Origin: an uncultured Oscillospiraceae bacterium
GTDB lineage: Bacteria > Bacillota > Clostridia > Oscillospirales > Acutalibacteraceae
Direction: 5' to 3'
Length of the DNA: 25,221 bases
Assembly (NCBI GenBank): GCA_902489335.1
Contig: CABTZO010000011.1
Location: 1 to 25,221, forward strand
How positions within the stretch are numbered: the stretch's first letter is position 1; each line of letters starts with the position of its first letter. The notes beneath the pieces were generated by a model, which had not been told where the DNA came from, searched no databases, and saw nothing but the letters and a program-made list of their open reading frames with translations. The translations under genes and the position numbers were made by a program. Positions 6,934-14,785 of the stretch are shown in pieces.

Positions 6934-7036
6934 AAAACCAATATTAGTTCTTTAAAACATAACTTTTTTAATATTTTTAAATATTATAAATTTTGTGTTT
7001 TGAAGATAATTTTTAAAATCATGGAGAATTTTTGTT

Positions 7037-7666
7037 ATGAAATATAACGGGTTTTATTTTAGGCTGTTTGAACGACCGATGAAAAAGGTTCTGCTTGAAA
7101 ATTATGAAAAAGAATATGCTTTTGAAATTATTAAAAAGAGTAAAAAAGTATATCGTGAGATAGTAGAAAAAGCGGATGACATAGGATCAGATAATCCAAT
7201 GGCATACAATGAGCTTTTTGCTTTGGTATTTGTTTCGCCATATTTAGCGAGCGAAAAGAAGATACCGCCCGAAACAATACAAGAAATGATGCGCAGCTCT
7301 CTTTATTACTTGAAATGGTTTTTTTCATTAACAAATCTTAATACAGAAAGAGGAAAGAAAAGTAATAAAAAGAACATTGTAAAGTATGTAAACTGGTATA
7401 CACCGGAAAAAGAAAAAAAGTATCCTACTTCATTTAAGGTTGATTTTGTAGGTAAGCCCTATGAAGGGGCTTGTTATTATCGTATCACTCGTTGCCCGAT
7501 TTGTGCTTATACTGAAAAACTCGGTGTTTCGGAGCTTATGCCTCTATTCTGTGAGCTGGACAACGTTATGATAACGCTTCAACATGGAATCTTGCACAGA
7601 AAACAAACTATTGCAAGTGGCGGAGAATATTGTGATTACTATATTGAGGGCAACAAAGAAAAATAA
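7037..7666 (+). CDS. ATC-hydrolase-family protein (L-2-amino-thiazoline-4-carboxylate hydrolase-like)
   Basis: The C-terminal half matches the ATC hydrolase family. Conserved Cys pairs occur in TRCPICAYTEKLG (~153-165), then PLFCELDNVM (~169-178), an HGILHRKQTIASGG segment and a final EYCDYYIEG. The founding enzyme opens L-2-amino-thiazoline-4-carboxylate to N-carbamoyl-L-cysteine. Most family members, including many in anaerobes, are uncharacterised, so the substrate here is open. The 209-residue length is close to the family's usual size. The N-terminal half is helical with no signal peptide. GGAG precedes the ATG by 10 bases. It leads a two-gene operon with the membrane protein at 7682. 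Confidence 0.75.
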   Translation: MKYNGFYFRLFERPMKKVLLENYEKEYAFEIIKKSKKVYREIVEKADDIGSDNPMAYNELFALVFVSPYLASEKKIPPETIQEMMRSSLYYLKWFFSLTNLNTERGKKSNKKNIVKYVNWYTPEKEKKYPTSFKVDFVGKPYEGACYYRITRCPICAYTEKLGVSELMPLFCELDNVMITLQHGILHRKQTIASGGEYCDYYIEGNKEK

Positions 7667-7681
7667 TAGTATGATGATAAT

Positions 7682-8164
7682 ATGATTTTATTAATAGAAA
7701 CGATTGCTTTGTGTTTATTGTTTTTTGTTCTTTGTATTTTGGGTACCGGAACAGATGACAAAAACTTAAAAAACTATTCGTCTTACCCGGACGAAGTTAC
7801 AGAACAAATAAAGAAAATCAAAGAATATGAAGGCAAATATAAAAGTCCAAACAAAACACTGACATGGTTTTTAAATTTGTTTATATTTTCAGCCTTATTT
7901 TTGATTTTGGGAATTTTTATTCGAGAAAAAAACTTCCTTCATAATTTTATATCTTTACTTATTTTGGGACAGACGTTAAATGTTTTTGATCTTATTGTCA
8001 TTGATTTATTGTGGTGGCGCAATTCAAAGAGAATAAGATTTTCAAAAATTCCGGATAAAAGTTTATACCAAAATCCTAAAAAGCATATTTTTGCATTTTT
8101 AAGGGCGGTTGTCATGTACCTTGTTATAGCCTTGCTCGACGGATATATATTGACTCTCTTTTGA
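7682..8164 (+). CDS. Small four-helix membrane protein, second copy
   Basis: This 160-residue protein has hydrophobic segments at about 3-22, 60-80, 84-112 and 135-158. The third carries LNVFDLIVIDLLWW, followed by a basic loop RNSKRIRFSKIPDKSLYQNPKKH and the last helix. That layout, including an SYP near residue 38, parallels the membrane protein at 5272-5778 (LNLGDFFLLDCLL...GTKGHPDYEF...KH). The two are read as remote paralogues, each placed next to a different hydrolase. The ribosome site is weak; the gene lies 15 bases after the ATC-hydrolase stop and probably relies on the upstream message. A strong terminator follows. Confidence 0.75.
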   Translation: MILLIETIALCLLFFVLCILGTGTDDKNLKNYSSYPDEVTEQIKKIKEYEGKYKSPNKTLTWFLNLFIFSALFLILGIFIREKNFLHNFISLLILGQTLNVFDLIVIDLLWWRNSKRIRFSKIPDKSLYQNPKKHIFAFLRAVVMYLVIALLDGYILTLF

Positions 8165-8199
8165 TTTGAAATTTATGCAAATAAAAAAGTTCTGTTTTT

Positions 8200-8239
8200 A
8201 ATTAAATTTTGTTTATCATAACAAAATTTAATTTTTTTT
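8200..8239 (+). terminator. Intrinsic terminator after the ATC-hydrolase operon
   Basis: A perfect 14-bp AT-rich stem (8200-8213 with 8220-8233), loop TATCAT, is followed by a T run to 8239. It directly precedes the -35 box of the MarR promoter. Confidence 0.75.
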
Positions 8240-8240
8240 A

Positions 8241-8269
8241 TTGACAAATAAAAAATATGACAATATAAT
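8241..8269 (+). promoter_or_regulatory. Consensus promoter of the marR gene
   Basis: TTGACA (8241-8246), a 17-base spacer and TATAAT (8264-8269) give a full match to the sigma-A consensus. The palindrome at 8268-8287 overlaps the -10 box and the expected start site. Confidence 0.85.
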
Positions 8270-8287
8270 CGTTCAAAATAGAACGAT
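8268..8287. promoter_or_regulatory. Likely autoregulatory MarR operator
   Basis: Perfect 7-bp arms ATCGTTC and GAACGAT with spacer AAAATA span the end of the -10 box to one base before the AAGGAG ribosome site of the MarR gene. MarR proteins commonly bind such 16-20 bp palindromes on their own promoters, so autorepression is the natural reading. No second copy was seen in the window. Confidence 0.7.
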
Positions 8288-8301
8288 AAGGAGCCGGTTA
8301 T

Positions 8302-8763
8302 ATGCATTTTTGGGATCAGCATAAATTGATAACTTATTACTATGAGTCGTTATCTAAATCTATATGTGAAAAATATAATTTAACCAAAATGGAATATGAT
8401 ATATTAATGTTTCTATATAACAATCCACAGTTCAACACGGCCGCAGATATTGTAAAAGTCAGAAAATCCACAAAATCGCATGTTTCAATTGCTCTGAAGG
8501 ACCTTGAGAAAAAAGGGATGATAGAGAGAAGACAAAACCCGAATAACAAAAAAATCATTGAGATTTTTCTTTTGGAAAAAGCTAAAAAAATATCAGATGA
8601 AGGAATGAATTTACAAAAAAAACTTATGCATAATTTGTTGGACGGGTTTAGTGATGATGAAAAGAAAATATGTAAAATTATGTTTGACAAAATAGCTGCA
8701 AATGCAGAATCATACTTAAAAAAACAAGAACAGACGAGGTGTAATAATGTTTCGTGTAAATAA
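8302..8763 (+). CDS. MarR-family transcriptional regulator
   Basis: This 153-residue protein has the MarR layout. An N-terminal helix is followed by a winged helix-turn-helix at about 30-95: LTKMEYDILMFLYNNP, TAADIVKVRKSTKSHVSIALKDLEKKGMIERRQNPNNKK (recognition helix and wing), then IEIFLLEKAKKI. C-terminal dimerisation helices follow. AAGGAG lies nine bases before the ATG. Its 3' end overlaps the start of the membrane-protein gene at 8747 by 17 bases, so that protein is the likely co-regulated partner. Effector unknown. Confidence 0.9.
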   Translation: MHFWDQHKLITYYYESLSKSICEKYNLTKMEYDILMFLYNNPQFNTAADIVKVRKSTKSHVSIALKDLEKKGMIERRQNPNNKKIIEIFLLEKAKKISDEGMNLQKKLMHNLLDGFSDDEKKICKIMFDKIAANAESYLKKQEQTRCNNVSCK

Positions 8764-9178
8764 AAGAACTCTGTTAATAATTGCAGGAATTGTTTGGCTG
8801 ATTGCAGGTTTCAATGTCGTAAGACTTGGAATTTTGTCCTATTTGGTAGTTGATGTTAAATGGTATATGTATCTTCTTTCCGTTGCAATCTTCATAGCTT
8901 TTGGATTGATGTTTTACAAAATGAGTAAAAAACATACAAAGAGAATAGTGAAATACAAAGAACGAAGACCTTTTTGGCATTTTTTTGATCTAAAATCATA
9001 TATCATAATGGCCGTTATGATGGGAGGCGGAATAGGTCTTAGATCGGCCGGCGTTTTGCCCGAGTTTTTTGTGGCTTTTTTCTATACAGGACTCGGATTT
9101 GCGCTTGCTTTGGCAGGTATGATTTTTATGTACAATTATATTTTTTATAATAAAATAGAGATGCTTATTAATAAATAG
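8747..9178 (+). CDS. Four-helix membrane protein co-transcribed with marR
   Basis: This 143-residue protein has four hydrophobic segments (about 7-29, 37-58, 80-101 and 106-133), separated by a basic loop KMSKKHTKRIVKYKERR. No transporter signature is recognised. The start overlaps the marR 3' end and uses an AGGTG site. Control by the MarR protein through the shared message is inferred. Confidence 0.75.
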   Translation: MFRVNKRTLLIIAGIVWLIAGFNVVRLGILSYLVVDVKWYMYLLSVAIFIAFGLMFYKMSKKHTKRIVKYKERRPFWHFFDLKSYIIMAVMMGGGIGLRSAGVLPEFFVAFFYTGLGFALALAGMIFMYNYIFYNKIEMLINK

Positions 9179-9226
9179 AGTGAAAAAGATAAAGACAATT
9201 AAATAAAAACTATTTGGAGAAATAGT

Positions 9227-9520
9227 ATGAAAAAGAAAATCATCATCACCCTTTTAGCAAGTTTTATAATCGCTATGATTATTATGTCTGTCGCAATTTT
9301 CATCGCCTACACAAGCGCATATAAAACAGGGGTTGGCGCATCAACCGTAAAATTGTTGGGACTGCCTATATACGAAATTTTTAAGTCCGGGACGAAATAT
9401 AAAGGTCAATCCAAGGGCATCTATATGGGAGTATTTTGTGGTATTTGTATGTTGACAGGTGTCTTTATTGAAGTTTTTATTGATAAACTTTTATTAAATC
9501 ATCGTAAAAAGTCTTATTGA
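9227..9520 (+). CDS. Small two-helix membrane protein
   Basis: This 97-residue protein has an N-terminal signal-anchor (residues ~5-28), a central extracytoplasmic or cytoplasmic stretch GLPIYEIFKSGTKYKGQSKG, and a second helix (~70-90) ending in a basic tail. TTTGGAG precedes the ATG. It lies 48 bases after the previous gene, so it is probably the last member of the marR operon. The stop codon is within the terminator stem. Function unknown. Confidence 0.7.
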   Translation: MKKKIIITLLASFIIAMIIMSVAIFIAYTSAYKTGVGASTVKLLGLPIYEIFKSGTKYKGQSKGIYMGVFCGICMLTGVFIEVFIDKLLLNHRKKSY

Positions 9521-9540
9521 TTTTTCAATAAGACTTTTTT
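9506..9540 (+). terminator. Intrinsic terminator of the marR operon
   Basis: AAAAAGTCTTATTGA (9506-9520) pairs perfectly with TCAATAAGACTTTTT (9525-9539), with loop TTTT and a T tail. The left arm is the last codons and stop of the preceding gene. Confidence 0.85.
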
Positions 9541-9611
9541 GTTTAAATATATTAAAATGATTTATAGTAAAACAATTAAAAAGAGATAATAATTTTTTAA
9601 AGGAGAAAACC

Positions 9612-10649
9612 ATGCAAAATGAAATAACCAAAAATACTGTTGTTCCAAATTCTGACGGAAAGGTAGAAAATCCGGGTTGGGCAAGATATGAATATATGAA
9701 ATATAATCGCGATAATATAAAAGCATCCTGGTTTAGGAAAAAAGAGTGGGATTACTATCTTTTTAATACAGAGGATTTTGCCTTTGCCTTTACAATATCT
9801 GATTTAGGTTATGCGGGTCTGTTGTCAGCTTCTGTGATTGATCTTAAAAATGCTAAAGAACATACTGAGTCGGAAGTTATTTTTCTTACAAGAGGAAAAA
9901 AATTCGGGCTCGGAACATCAACCGATCATTATTTTGCCGAGTGCCATACTAAAAGATTAGACCTTGTTTTTGACGGTGAAAACGCAATTCGGACGATAAA
10001 TTGCACCTTTAAAAGTTTTGACGGAGAGAAAAATCTAAAGGCTGACCTAAAGGTTTATCAGCCGGAAATGGAATCAATGTATATTTGTACGCCCTGGAAA
10101 GAAAAGGAAACGGCATTTTACTATAACTGTAAAATGAATTGCTTGGAAGCAGAGGGCGTGGTTGTTTATGGAAATAAAGAAATTAGAATCAATCGCGGTG
10201 AATGTTTCGGCTGTCTTGATTGGGGTCGCGGAGTTTGGACTTATGACAATACCTGGTATTGGGGAACGGGCAGCGGACTCTTAAACGGCAAACTTTTCGG
10301 AATAAATCTCGGGTATGGTTTTTCTGACAGAACGAAAGCAAGCGAAAATTGTATTTATTATGATAAGAAGATACATAAACTCGATAAAGTGAAATTTAAT
10401 ATTCAAGAAAATGAAAACGGTGAAAAATTATATACGTCTCCTTGGAAAGTAACTTCAAATGACGGAACTTTTGAGGCTGACTTTATGCCAATTATTGACC
10501 GAAACGCAAAGATGAATTTTCTTGTTATTTCGACCGATCAACATCAGGTATTCGGCAAACTTACCGGTTTTGCGATTTTAGAAGACAAAACGAAACTTGA
10601 ATTTAAAGATTTTATCTGCGCTTTGGAAGTGGTTAAAAACAGATACTGA
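9612..10649 (+). CDS. DUF2804-family protein
   Basis: This 345-residue protein matches DUF2804 in length and in its aromatic signatures: KEWDYYLFNTEDFAFAFTISDLGYAG near residue 45-70, and FGCLDWGRGVWTYDNTWYW near 200-218, followed by GINLGYGFSDRTKASENC. The rest is beta-rich with no signal peptide or transmembrane helix. The family's role is unknown. AAAGGAG stands eight bases before the ATG. It stands alone, between the terminator of the marR operon and the promoter at 10694; no strong terminator is visible behind it. Confidence 0.85.
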   Translation: MQNEITKNTVVPNSDGKVENPGWARYEYMKYNRDNIKASWFRKKEWDYYLFNTEDFAFAFTISDLGYAGLLSASVIDLKNAKEHTESEVIFLTRGKKFGLGTSTDHYFAECHTKRLDLVFDGENAIRTINCTFKSFDGEKNLKADLKVYQPEMESMYICTPWKEKETAFYYNCKMNCLEAEGVVVYGNKEIRINRGECFGCLDWGRGVWTYDNTWYWGTGSGLLNGKLFGINLGYGFSDRTKASENCIYYDKKIHKLDKVKFNIQENENGEKLYTSPWKVTSNDGTFEADFMPIIDRNAKMNFLVISTDQHQVFGKLTGFAILEDKTKLEFKDFICALEVVKNRY

Positions 10650-10693
10650 TATTCACTTGATTTTTTATGACTATTTTTATGTATTTTAGCGGT

Positions 10694-10722
10694 TTGTCAA
10701 ACATATGATACTAATATATAAT
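10694..10722 (+). promoter_or_regulatory. Promoter of the GT2/thioredoxin reductase/fbp operon
   Basis: TTGTCA (10694-10699) and TATAAT (10717-10722) are 17 bases apart. The -35 box sits in the dyad GTTTG-T-CAAAC (10692-10702), a possible operator. Confidence 0.65.
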
Positions 10723-10749
10723 GTTCCTTAGAGTCTGAAAGGAAATATA

Positions 10750-12066
10750 ATGCACATTTATAGTTATATTGATTTAATTACAAATATAGTTTATGTTCTG
10801 AGCGATGCAGTTTTGGAATTGGCGGCGATTATCTTACTTATAACCGTAATTTATACACAGAAACGCCGTAAAGAAAACAATAATCATCCCATACCGTATG
10901 TTCGCAATAATGATCCGAAATATTGCATATTAATACCGGCTCGTGATGAATCTTCAGTTATTGAAGGCTTATTCATAAGCATAAAAAATCAAGTTTTGCA
11001 GTTGAATCCCGAAGATGTCTATGTGATTGTTGAAAGTAAAGATGATCCTACTTGTGAAATTGCAAGGAAATACGGACATACAATTTTTGTTAGGCAGAAA
11101 CTTCAACTTCAGCGTAAGGGCTTTGCTCTTGATGAATGTGTGAAAGATATCAAGAAAAAGAAAAAATCTTATGACGCATATTTTATTATTGATGCCGATA
11201 ACATATTACATCCCTATTTTATTTATAATATGGATAAGACTTTCCGTGAAGGGTATGATATAGCAATTGGATATCGTGATACTAAAAACGGAAACGACAA
11301 TATCGTTTCAACTTGTAGTTCTTTTACGTTCCCTGCACTCAACACTTTTGGCAACAGAATTAAAATGAAGGAAGGAATAAACATTTTAATTTCGGGAACG
11401 GGAATGTATGTCAAAGGAAGATATATTGAACAAATATGGAAAGGTTATCCTTTTCATTCACTTACTGAAGATTTTGAACTGACAATGTACAGTGCTTTGT
11501 ATTCAATGACATCAACTTATAACGAAAAAGCTATTTTTTATGATGAACAACCTACAAGTTATCGTCAAACTTTCAAGCAGAGAATCAGATGGGTTAGGGG
11601 TTTCATCGATGTCAGACGAGAATACGGAAAGAAACTCAGAAAGGCATCCAAAAATAAAAACGGAAGAAATCGCGGTTCGCAATTTTCATATGGATATTCT
11701 TTTTATCCGTATATGGGACTTATTGCATTAGGTGTAATTAATATTTTGTCTAAAGCGATAACCTCAATTTATTCTATTGCATCAGGCGGACAGTTTACAC
11801 CCGCTAATATGATGAATATTTTCGGAATTTTCATTTTAGCCTATGTATTATTATTTATTTTTGATGGCTATTTGCTTTATCAGGAAAGAGGTAAGCTTAG
11901 TTTGTCAAAAAAATCAAAGATTAAAGGCATGATCTTTATGCCGTTTTTCTGGTTTGATTATGTGCCGATTTTCTTTATAAGCTTATTTAAAAAAGAAGTT
12001 AAATGGGATCGTATTTCTCATGGAAATGATGATCCCAAAATGTTAGACACAAAGGAGAAACAATGA
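10750..12066 (+). CDS. Membrane glycosyltransferase, family 2
   Basis: This 438-residue protein has one N-terminal helix (about 12-35), a cytoplasmic GT2 catalytic domain and three C-terminal helices (about 315-340, 348-373 and 393-415). Catalytic motifs are ILIPARDES at the start of the GT-A fold, FIIDADN (DxD-type, ~145-151), SLTEDFELT (the general-base TED, ~237-245) and QRIRW (QxxRW, ~277-281), as in processive cellulose/hyaluronan-synthase-like enzymes. It probably uses a UDP-sugar to build or decorate a cell-surface glycan; the product cannot be told. AAAGGAAA precedes the ATG. Its stop overlaps the start of the thioredoxin-reductase-like gene (ATGA), an unusual pairing of surface glycan and redox genes. 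Confidence 0.85.
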   Translation: MHIYSYIDLITNIVYVLSDAVLELAAIILLITVIYTQKRRKENNNHPIPYVRNNDPKYCILIPARDESSVIEGLFISIKNQVLQLNPEDVYVIVESKDDPTCEIARKYGHTIFVRQKLQLQRKGFALDECVKDIKKKKKSYDAYFIIDADNILHPYFIYNMDKTFREGYDIAIGYRDTKNGNDNIVSTCSSFTFPALNTFGNRIKMKEGINILISGTGMYVKGRYIEQIWKGYPFHSLTEDFELTMYSALYSMTSTYNEKAIFYDEQPTSYRQTFKQRIRWVRGFIDVRREYGKKLRKASKNKNGRNRGSQFSYGYSFYPYMGLIALGVINILSKAITSIYSIASGGQFTPANMMNIFGIFILAYVLLFIFDGYLLYQERGKLSLSKKSKIKGMIFMPFFWFDYVPIFFISLFKKEVKWDRISHGNDDPKMLDTKEKQ

Positions 12067-12917
12067 GTAAAAAAGCAGTGGTTATAGGAGCAGGCCCGGC
12101 AGGTATCACAAGTGCGATTTATCTTTTTCGCGCCGGCGTCGAAACAACAGTTTTACATAACGGGATAGGATCATTAGAAAAAGCTGAAAAAATAGAAAAT
12201 TATTACGGCTTCCCGGAACCCGTATCGGGTGAGCAACTTTTTGAAAACGGAATTAAACAGGCTGAAAAAATAGGAATAAAAGTATTAAAATCACAGGTAT
12301 ATAGCATTCTGTTTAATGATAATTTTGAAATCACAACAAATGAAAAAACTTATAATGCCGATGTTGTAATATTAGCAAATGGAATAAGCCGAAATAAACC
12401 TCAAATAGAAAATTTTTCAAAATATGAGGGCAACGGTGTAAGTTATTGTGCGACTTGTGACGGATTTTTCTATAAAGGTCTTGACGTCGCAGTTTTGGGC
12501 AATTCCGAATATACGCTCCATGAAGCAGCGGAACTTTTACCGATTGCAAATAATGTTATGATTTTTACAAACGGAGAAAGCAAAATTTCTGATGATAGGT
12601 TTGTAATTAATCAAAAGAAAATAAAGACTTTGCTTGGTCAAGACAGTTTGGAAGAAGTTGAATTTGAAGACGGCGAAAAAATAAAGATTGACGGTCTTTT
12701 CGTTGCCATGGGTGTTGCTTCCGGAACGGATCTTGCAAAGAAAATAGGAATAATAACGGATGATAAGGGCGGTATTCAAGTTGATGAAAATCAAAAAACA
12801 AATATACCGGGAATTTTTGCCGCAGGCGACTGCACGAGAGGTCTGTTACAAGTTTCTAAAGCCGTTTCAGAAGGTGCTGTTGCTGCCAAATCTGCAATAG
12901 CATATTTGAGGAAATAA
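12063..12917 (+). CDS. Thioredoxin-reductase-like flavoprotein, probably ferredoxin-dependent (FFTR type)
   Basis: The FAD-binding motif GAGPAGITSAIYLFRAG lies at the N-terminus. The redox-active pair CATC is at Cys129/Cys132 in SYCATCDGFF, and the C-terminal FAD motif is IPGIFAAGDCTRGLLQVSKAVSEGA. It is 284 residues, slightly short for NADPH-dependent TrxB (about 310). The second Rossmann domain reads VAVLGNSEYTLHEAAELLPI, where NADPH enzymes have GGGxSAxxEA, and the HRR motif that grips the 2'-phosphate is absent. That pattern is known from ferredoxin-dependent flavin thioredoxin reductases of clostridia. The electron donor is thus inferred to be ferredoxin or flavodoxin. It overlaps the GT2 gene and is one base from fbp; trxA lies 2.5 kb away. 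Confidence 0.8.
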   Translation: MSKKAVVIGAGPAGITSAIYLFRAGVETTVLHNGIGSLEKAEKIENYYGFPEPVSGEQLFENGIKQAEKIGIKVLKSQVYSILFNDNFEITTNEKTYNADVVILANGISRNKPQIENFSKYEGNGVSYCATCDGFFYKGLDVAVLGNSEYTLHEAAELLPIANNVMIFTNGESKISDDRFVINQKKIKTLLGQDSLEEVEFEDGEKIKIDGLFVAMGVASGTDLAKKIGIITDDKGGIQVDENQKTNIPGIFAAGDCTRGLLQVSKAVSEGAVAAKSAIAYLRK

Positions 12918-12918
12918 G

Positions 12919-14784
12919 ATGAACGAACGAGTTTATGAATTGCTTTCAAGCAAATATCCCGATGCACAATCTGTTTCGTCGGAAATCATAAATTTAGAAG
13001 CTATGCTTAATTTGCCGAAAGGAACGGAACATTTTTTATCCGATGTTCACGGAGAATTCGGTATGTTCAGTCATATATTGAGAAATTGTTCCGGAGTTAT
13101 AAGAGATAAGGCGAAAAAACTATTTAAAGATGAGTTTACAAACGAGGAATTATCTCAACTATGTACGCTTATTTATTATCCGGAGCAAGTTTTAGAATAT
13201 CAATTTTTAAAAAACGGCAAAATTGATGATGCAAAATTCAGAAAATATCTTGAGGCAATGATAAGGCTTGCAAGATTTACATCGTCAAAGTATTCAAGAG
13301 AAAAAGTCAGAGATCTCATGCCGAAAGATTTTGCCTTTATAATAGACGAACTGATAAATGTGCAGAGCAATGAAGATATAGATCGAACAAGGTATCACGG
13401 AAAAATTGTTGATTCAATACTGAAAAATGATGTTGAGCATGATTTCACGATTGCTCTTACAAACTTAATAAAGACGGTAGCCGTAGATCATCTGCATATT
13501 GTCGGAGATATATATGATCGAGGTCCGCACCCGGACAAGATTATGGATATATTAAAAGATTATCATTCTTGTGATATTGAGTGGGGAAATCATGATATCC
13601 TTTGGATAGGAGCGGCAGCGGGAAGCTTGCCCTGTATTACAGCCGTTTTATATAACAACATCAAATATAAAAACTTAGAAATGTTTGAGAGCGGATATGG
13701 AATAAGCCTTCGTGAGCTCGAAATTTTTGCGGATACGGTATATCTGAAAAATGATGATATTTTGCCAATTTTAAAGGCCGCAAGAGTTCTTCTTATGAAA
13801 ACGGAAGGACAGCTTATAAGATCTCATCCCGAATTTGATTTACAAAATCGTCTGATCTTTGACAAGATAGATTTTGAAAACGGTACAATAGATATTAACG
13901 GTAAAACATATAAAACCGATACCAACGATTTTCCGACCGTTGATATAAATAATCCTTATGAACTGAACGAACAGGAAACTTCAATTTTAAGAAACTTAAG
14001 ACAAGCTTTTCTTAACAGCAAAATTCTTCAGGAACATATGACTTTTATGTTGGAAAAAGGTTCTATGTATAAACGATATAACGGCAATCTTTTGTTTCAC
14101 GGTTGCATACCGATGGACGAAAGTGGGGAGTTTGTATCATTTGAAATTGAAGGAGAAAATTACGCCGGAAAGTCACTGATGGATAAATGGGACAATATAG
14201 TCAGAAGAGCATTTAAAGACAGAACACCACAGCTTTTAGATTATATGTGGTATCTTTGGTCCGGCAAATCCTCACCGGTTTGTGGCCGTGAAATCAGAAA
14301 CTTTGAAAATATGTATCTTTCAGATCAAGGCCATTTTGACGAACCGAGAACTTATTATTATCAACATATCAAAAAAGAGGAAAACTGCAAGAAAATTTTA
14401 AAAGAATTCAATCTTGATGTTGAAAAGGGCCGAATAATAAATGGACATACACCCATAATTACAAAGTCGGGTGAAAGTCCTGTCAAGGCAAACGGAAAAC
14501 TTTTGGTAATTGACGGAGGATTTTGCAAAGCCTATCAGAAAGTAACCGGAATAGCCGGATATACTCTAATTTCCAACTCACATTGTTTGAAAATTAAAGA
14601 ACACCACCCGTTCACAAATATAGATAATATTTTATCCGATTATGCCGATGTTGAGTCCGAAACGGAGATCGTAAAAGACTTTGACAGAAGGCAATATGTT
14701 GAAGATACCGATCAAGGCAAATATATCGTCGGTTTAATCAAAGACTTAAAGGATTTATTGGAAATATATAGAAATCAAATTTGA
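12919..14784 (+). CDS. fbp: Fructose-1,6-bisphosphatase, class III
   Basis: This 621-residue enzyme hydrolyses fructose-1,6-bisphosphate to fructose-6-phosphate in gluconeogenesis. It is the Firmicutes-type class III FBPase built on a metallophosphatase core. Metal-site motifs are FLSDVHGEFGMF (~40), HIVGDIYDRGPHPD (~193-206), IEWGNHDILW (~220-229) and INGHTPI (~510-516), followed by LVIDGGFCKAYQ. Family members are usually 620-670 residues, so it is complete. The ATG is one base after the upstream stop and has GAGGAAATAAG as ribosome site inside the preceding gene. It is followed one base later by the Crp/Fnr gene. Co-transcription with a redox enzyme suggests carbon-flux control tied to redox state, which is inference. 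Confidence 0.95.
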   Translation: MNERVYELLSSKYPDAQSVSSEIINLEAMLNLPKGTEHFLSDVHGEFGMFSHILRNCSGVIRDKAKKLFKDEFTNEELSQLCTLIYYPEQVLEYQFLKNGKIDDAKFRKYLEAMIRLARFTSSKYSREKVRDLMPKDFAFIIDELINVQSNEDIDRTRYHGKIVDSILKNDVEHDFTIALTNLIKTVAVDHLHIVGDIYDRGPHPDKIMDILKDYHSCDIEWGNHDILWIGAAAGSLPCITAVLYNNIKYKNLEMFESGYGISLRELEIFADTVYLKNDDILPILKAARVLLMKTEGQLIRSHPEFDLQNRLIFDKIDFENGTIDINGKTYKTDTNDFPTVDINNPYELNEQETSILRNLRQAFLNSKILQEHMTFMLEKGSMYKRYNGNLLFHGCIPMDESGEFVSFEIEGENYAGKSLMDKWDNIVRRAFKDRTPQLLDYMWYLWSGKSSPVCGREIRNFENMYLSDQGHFDEPRTYYYQHIKKEENCKKILKEFNLDVEKGRIINGHTPIITKSGESPVKANGKLLVIDGGFCKAYQKVTGIAGYTLISNSHCLKIKEHHPFTNIDNILSDYADVESETEIVKDFDRRQYVEDTDQGKYIVGLIKDLKDLLEIYRNQI

Positions 14785-14785
14785 T

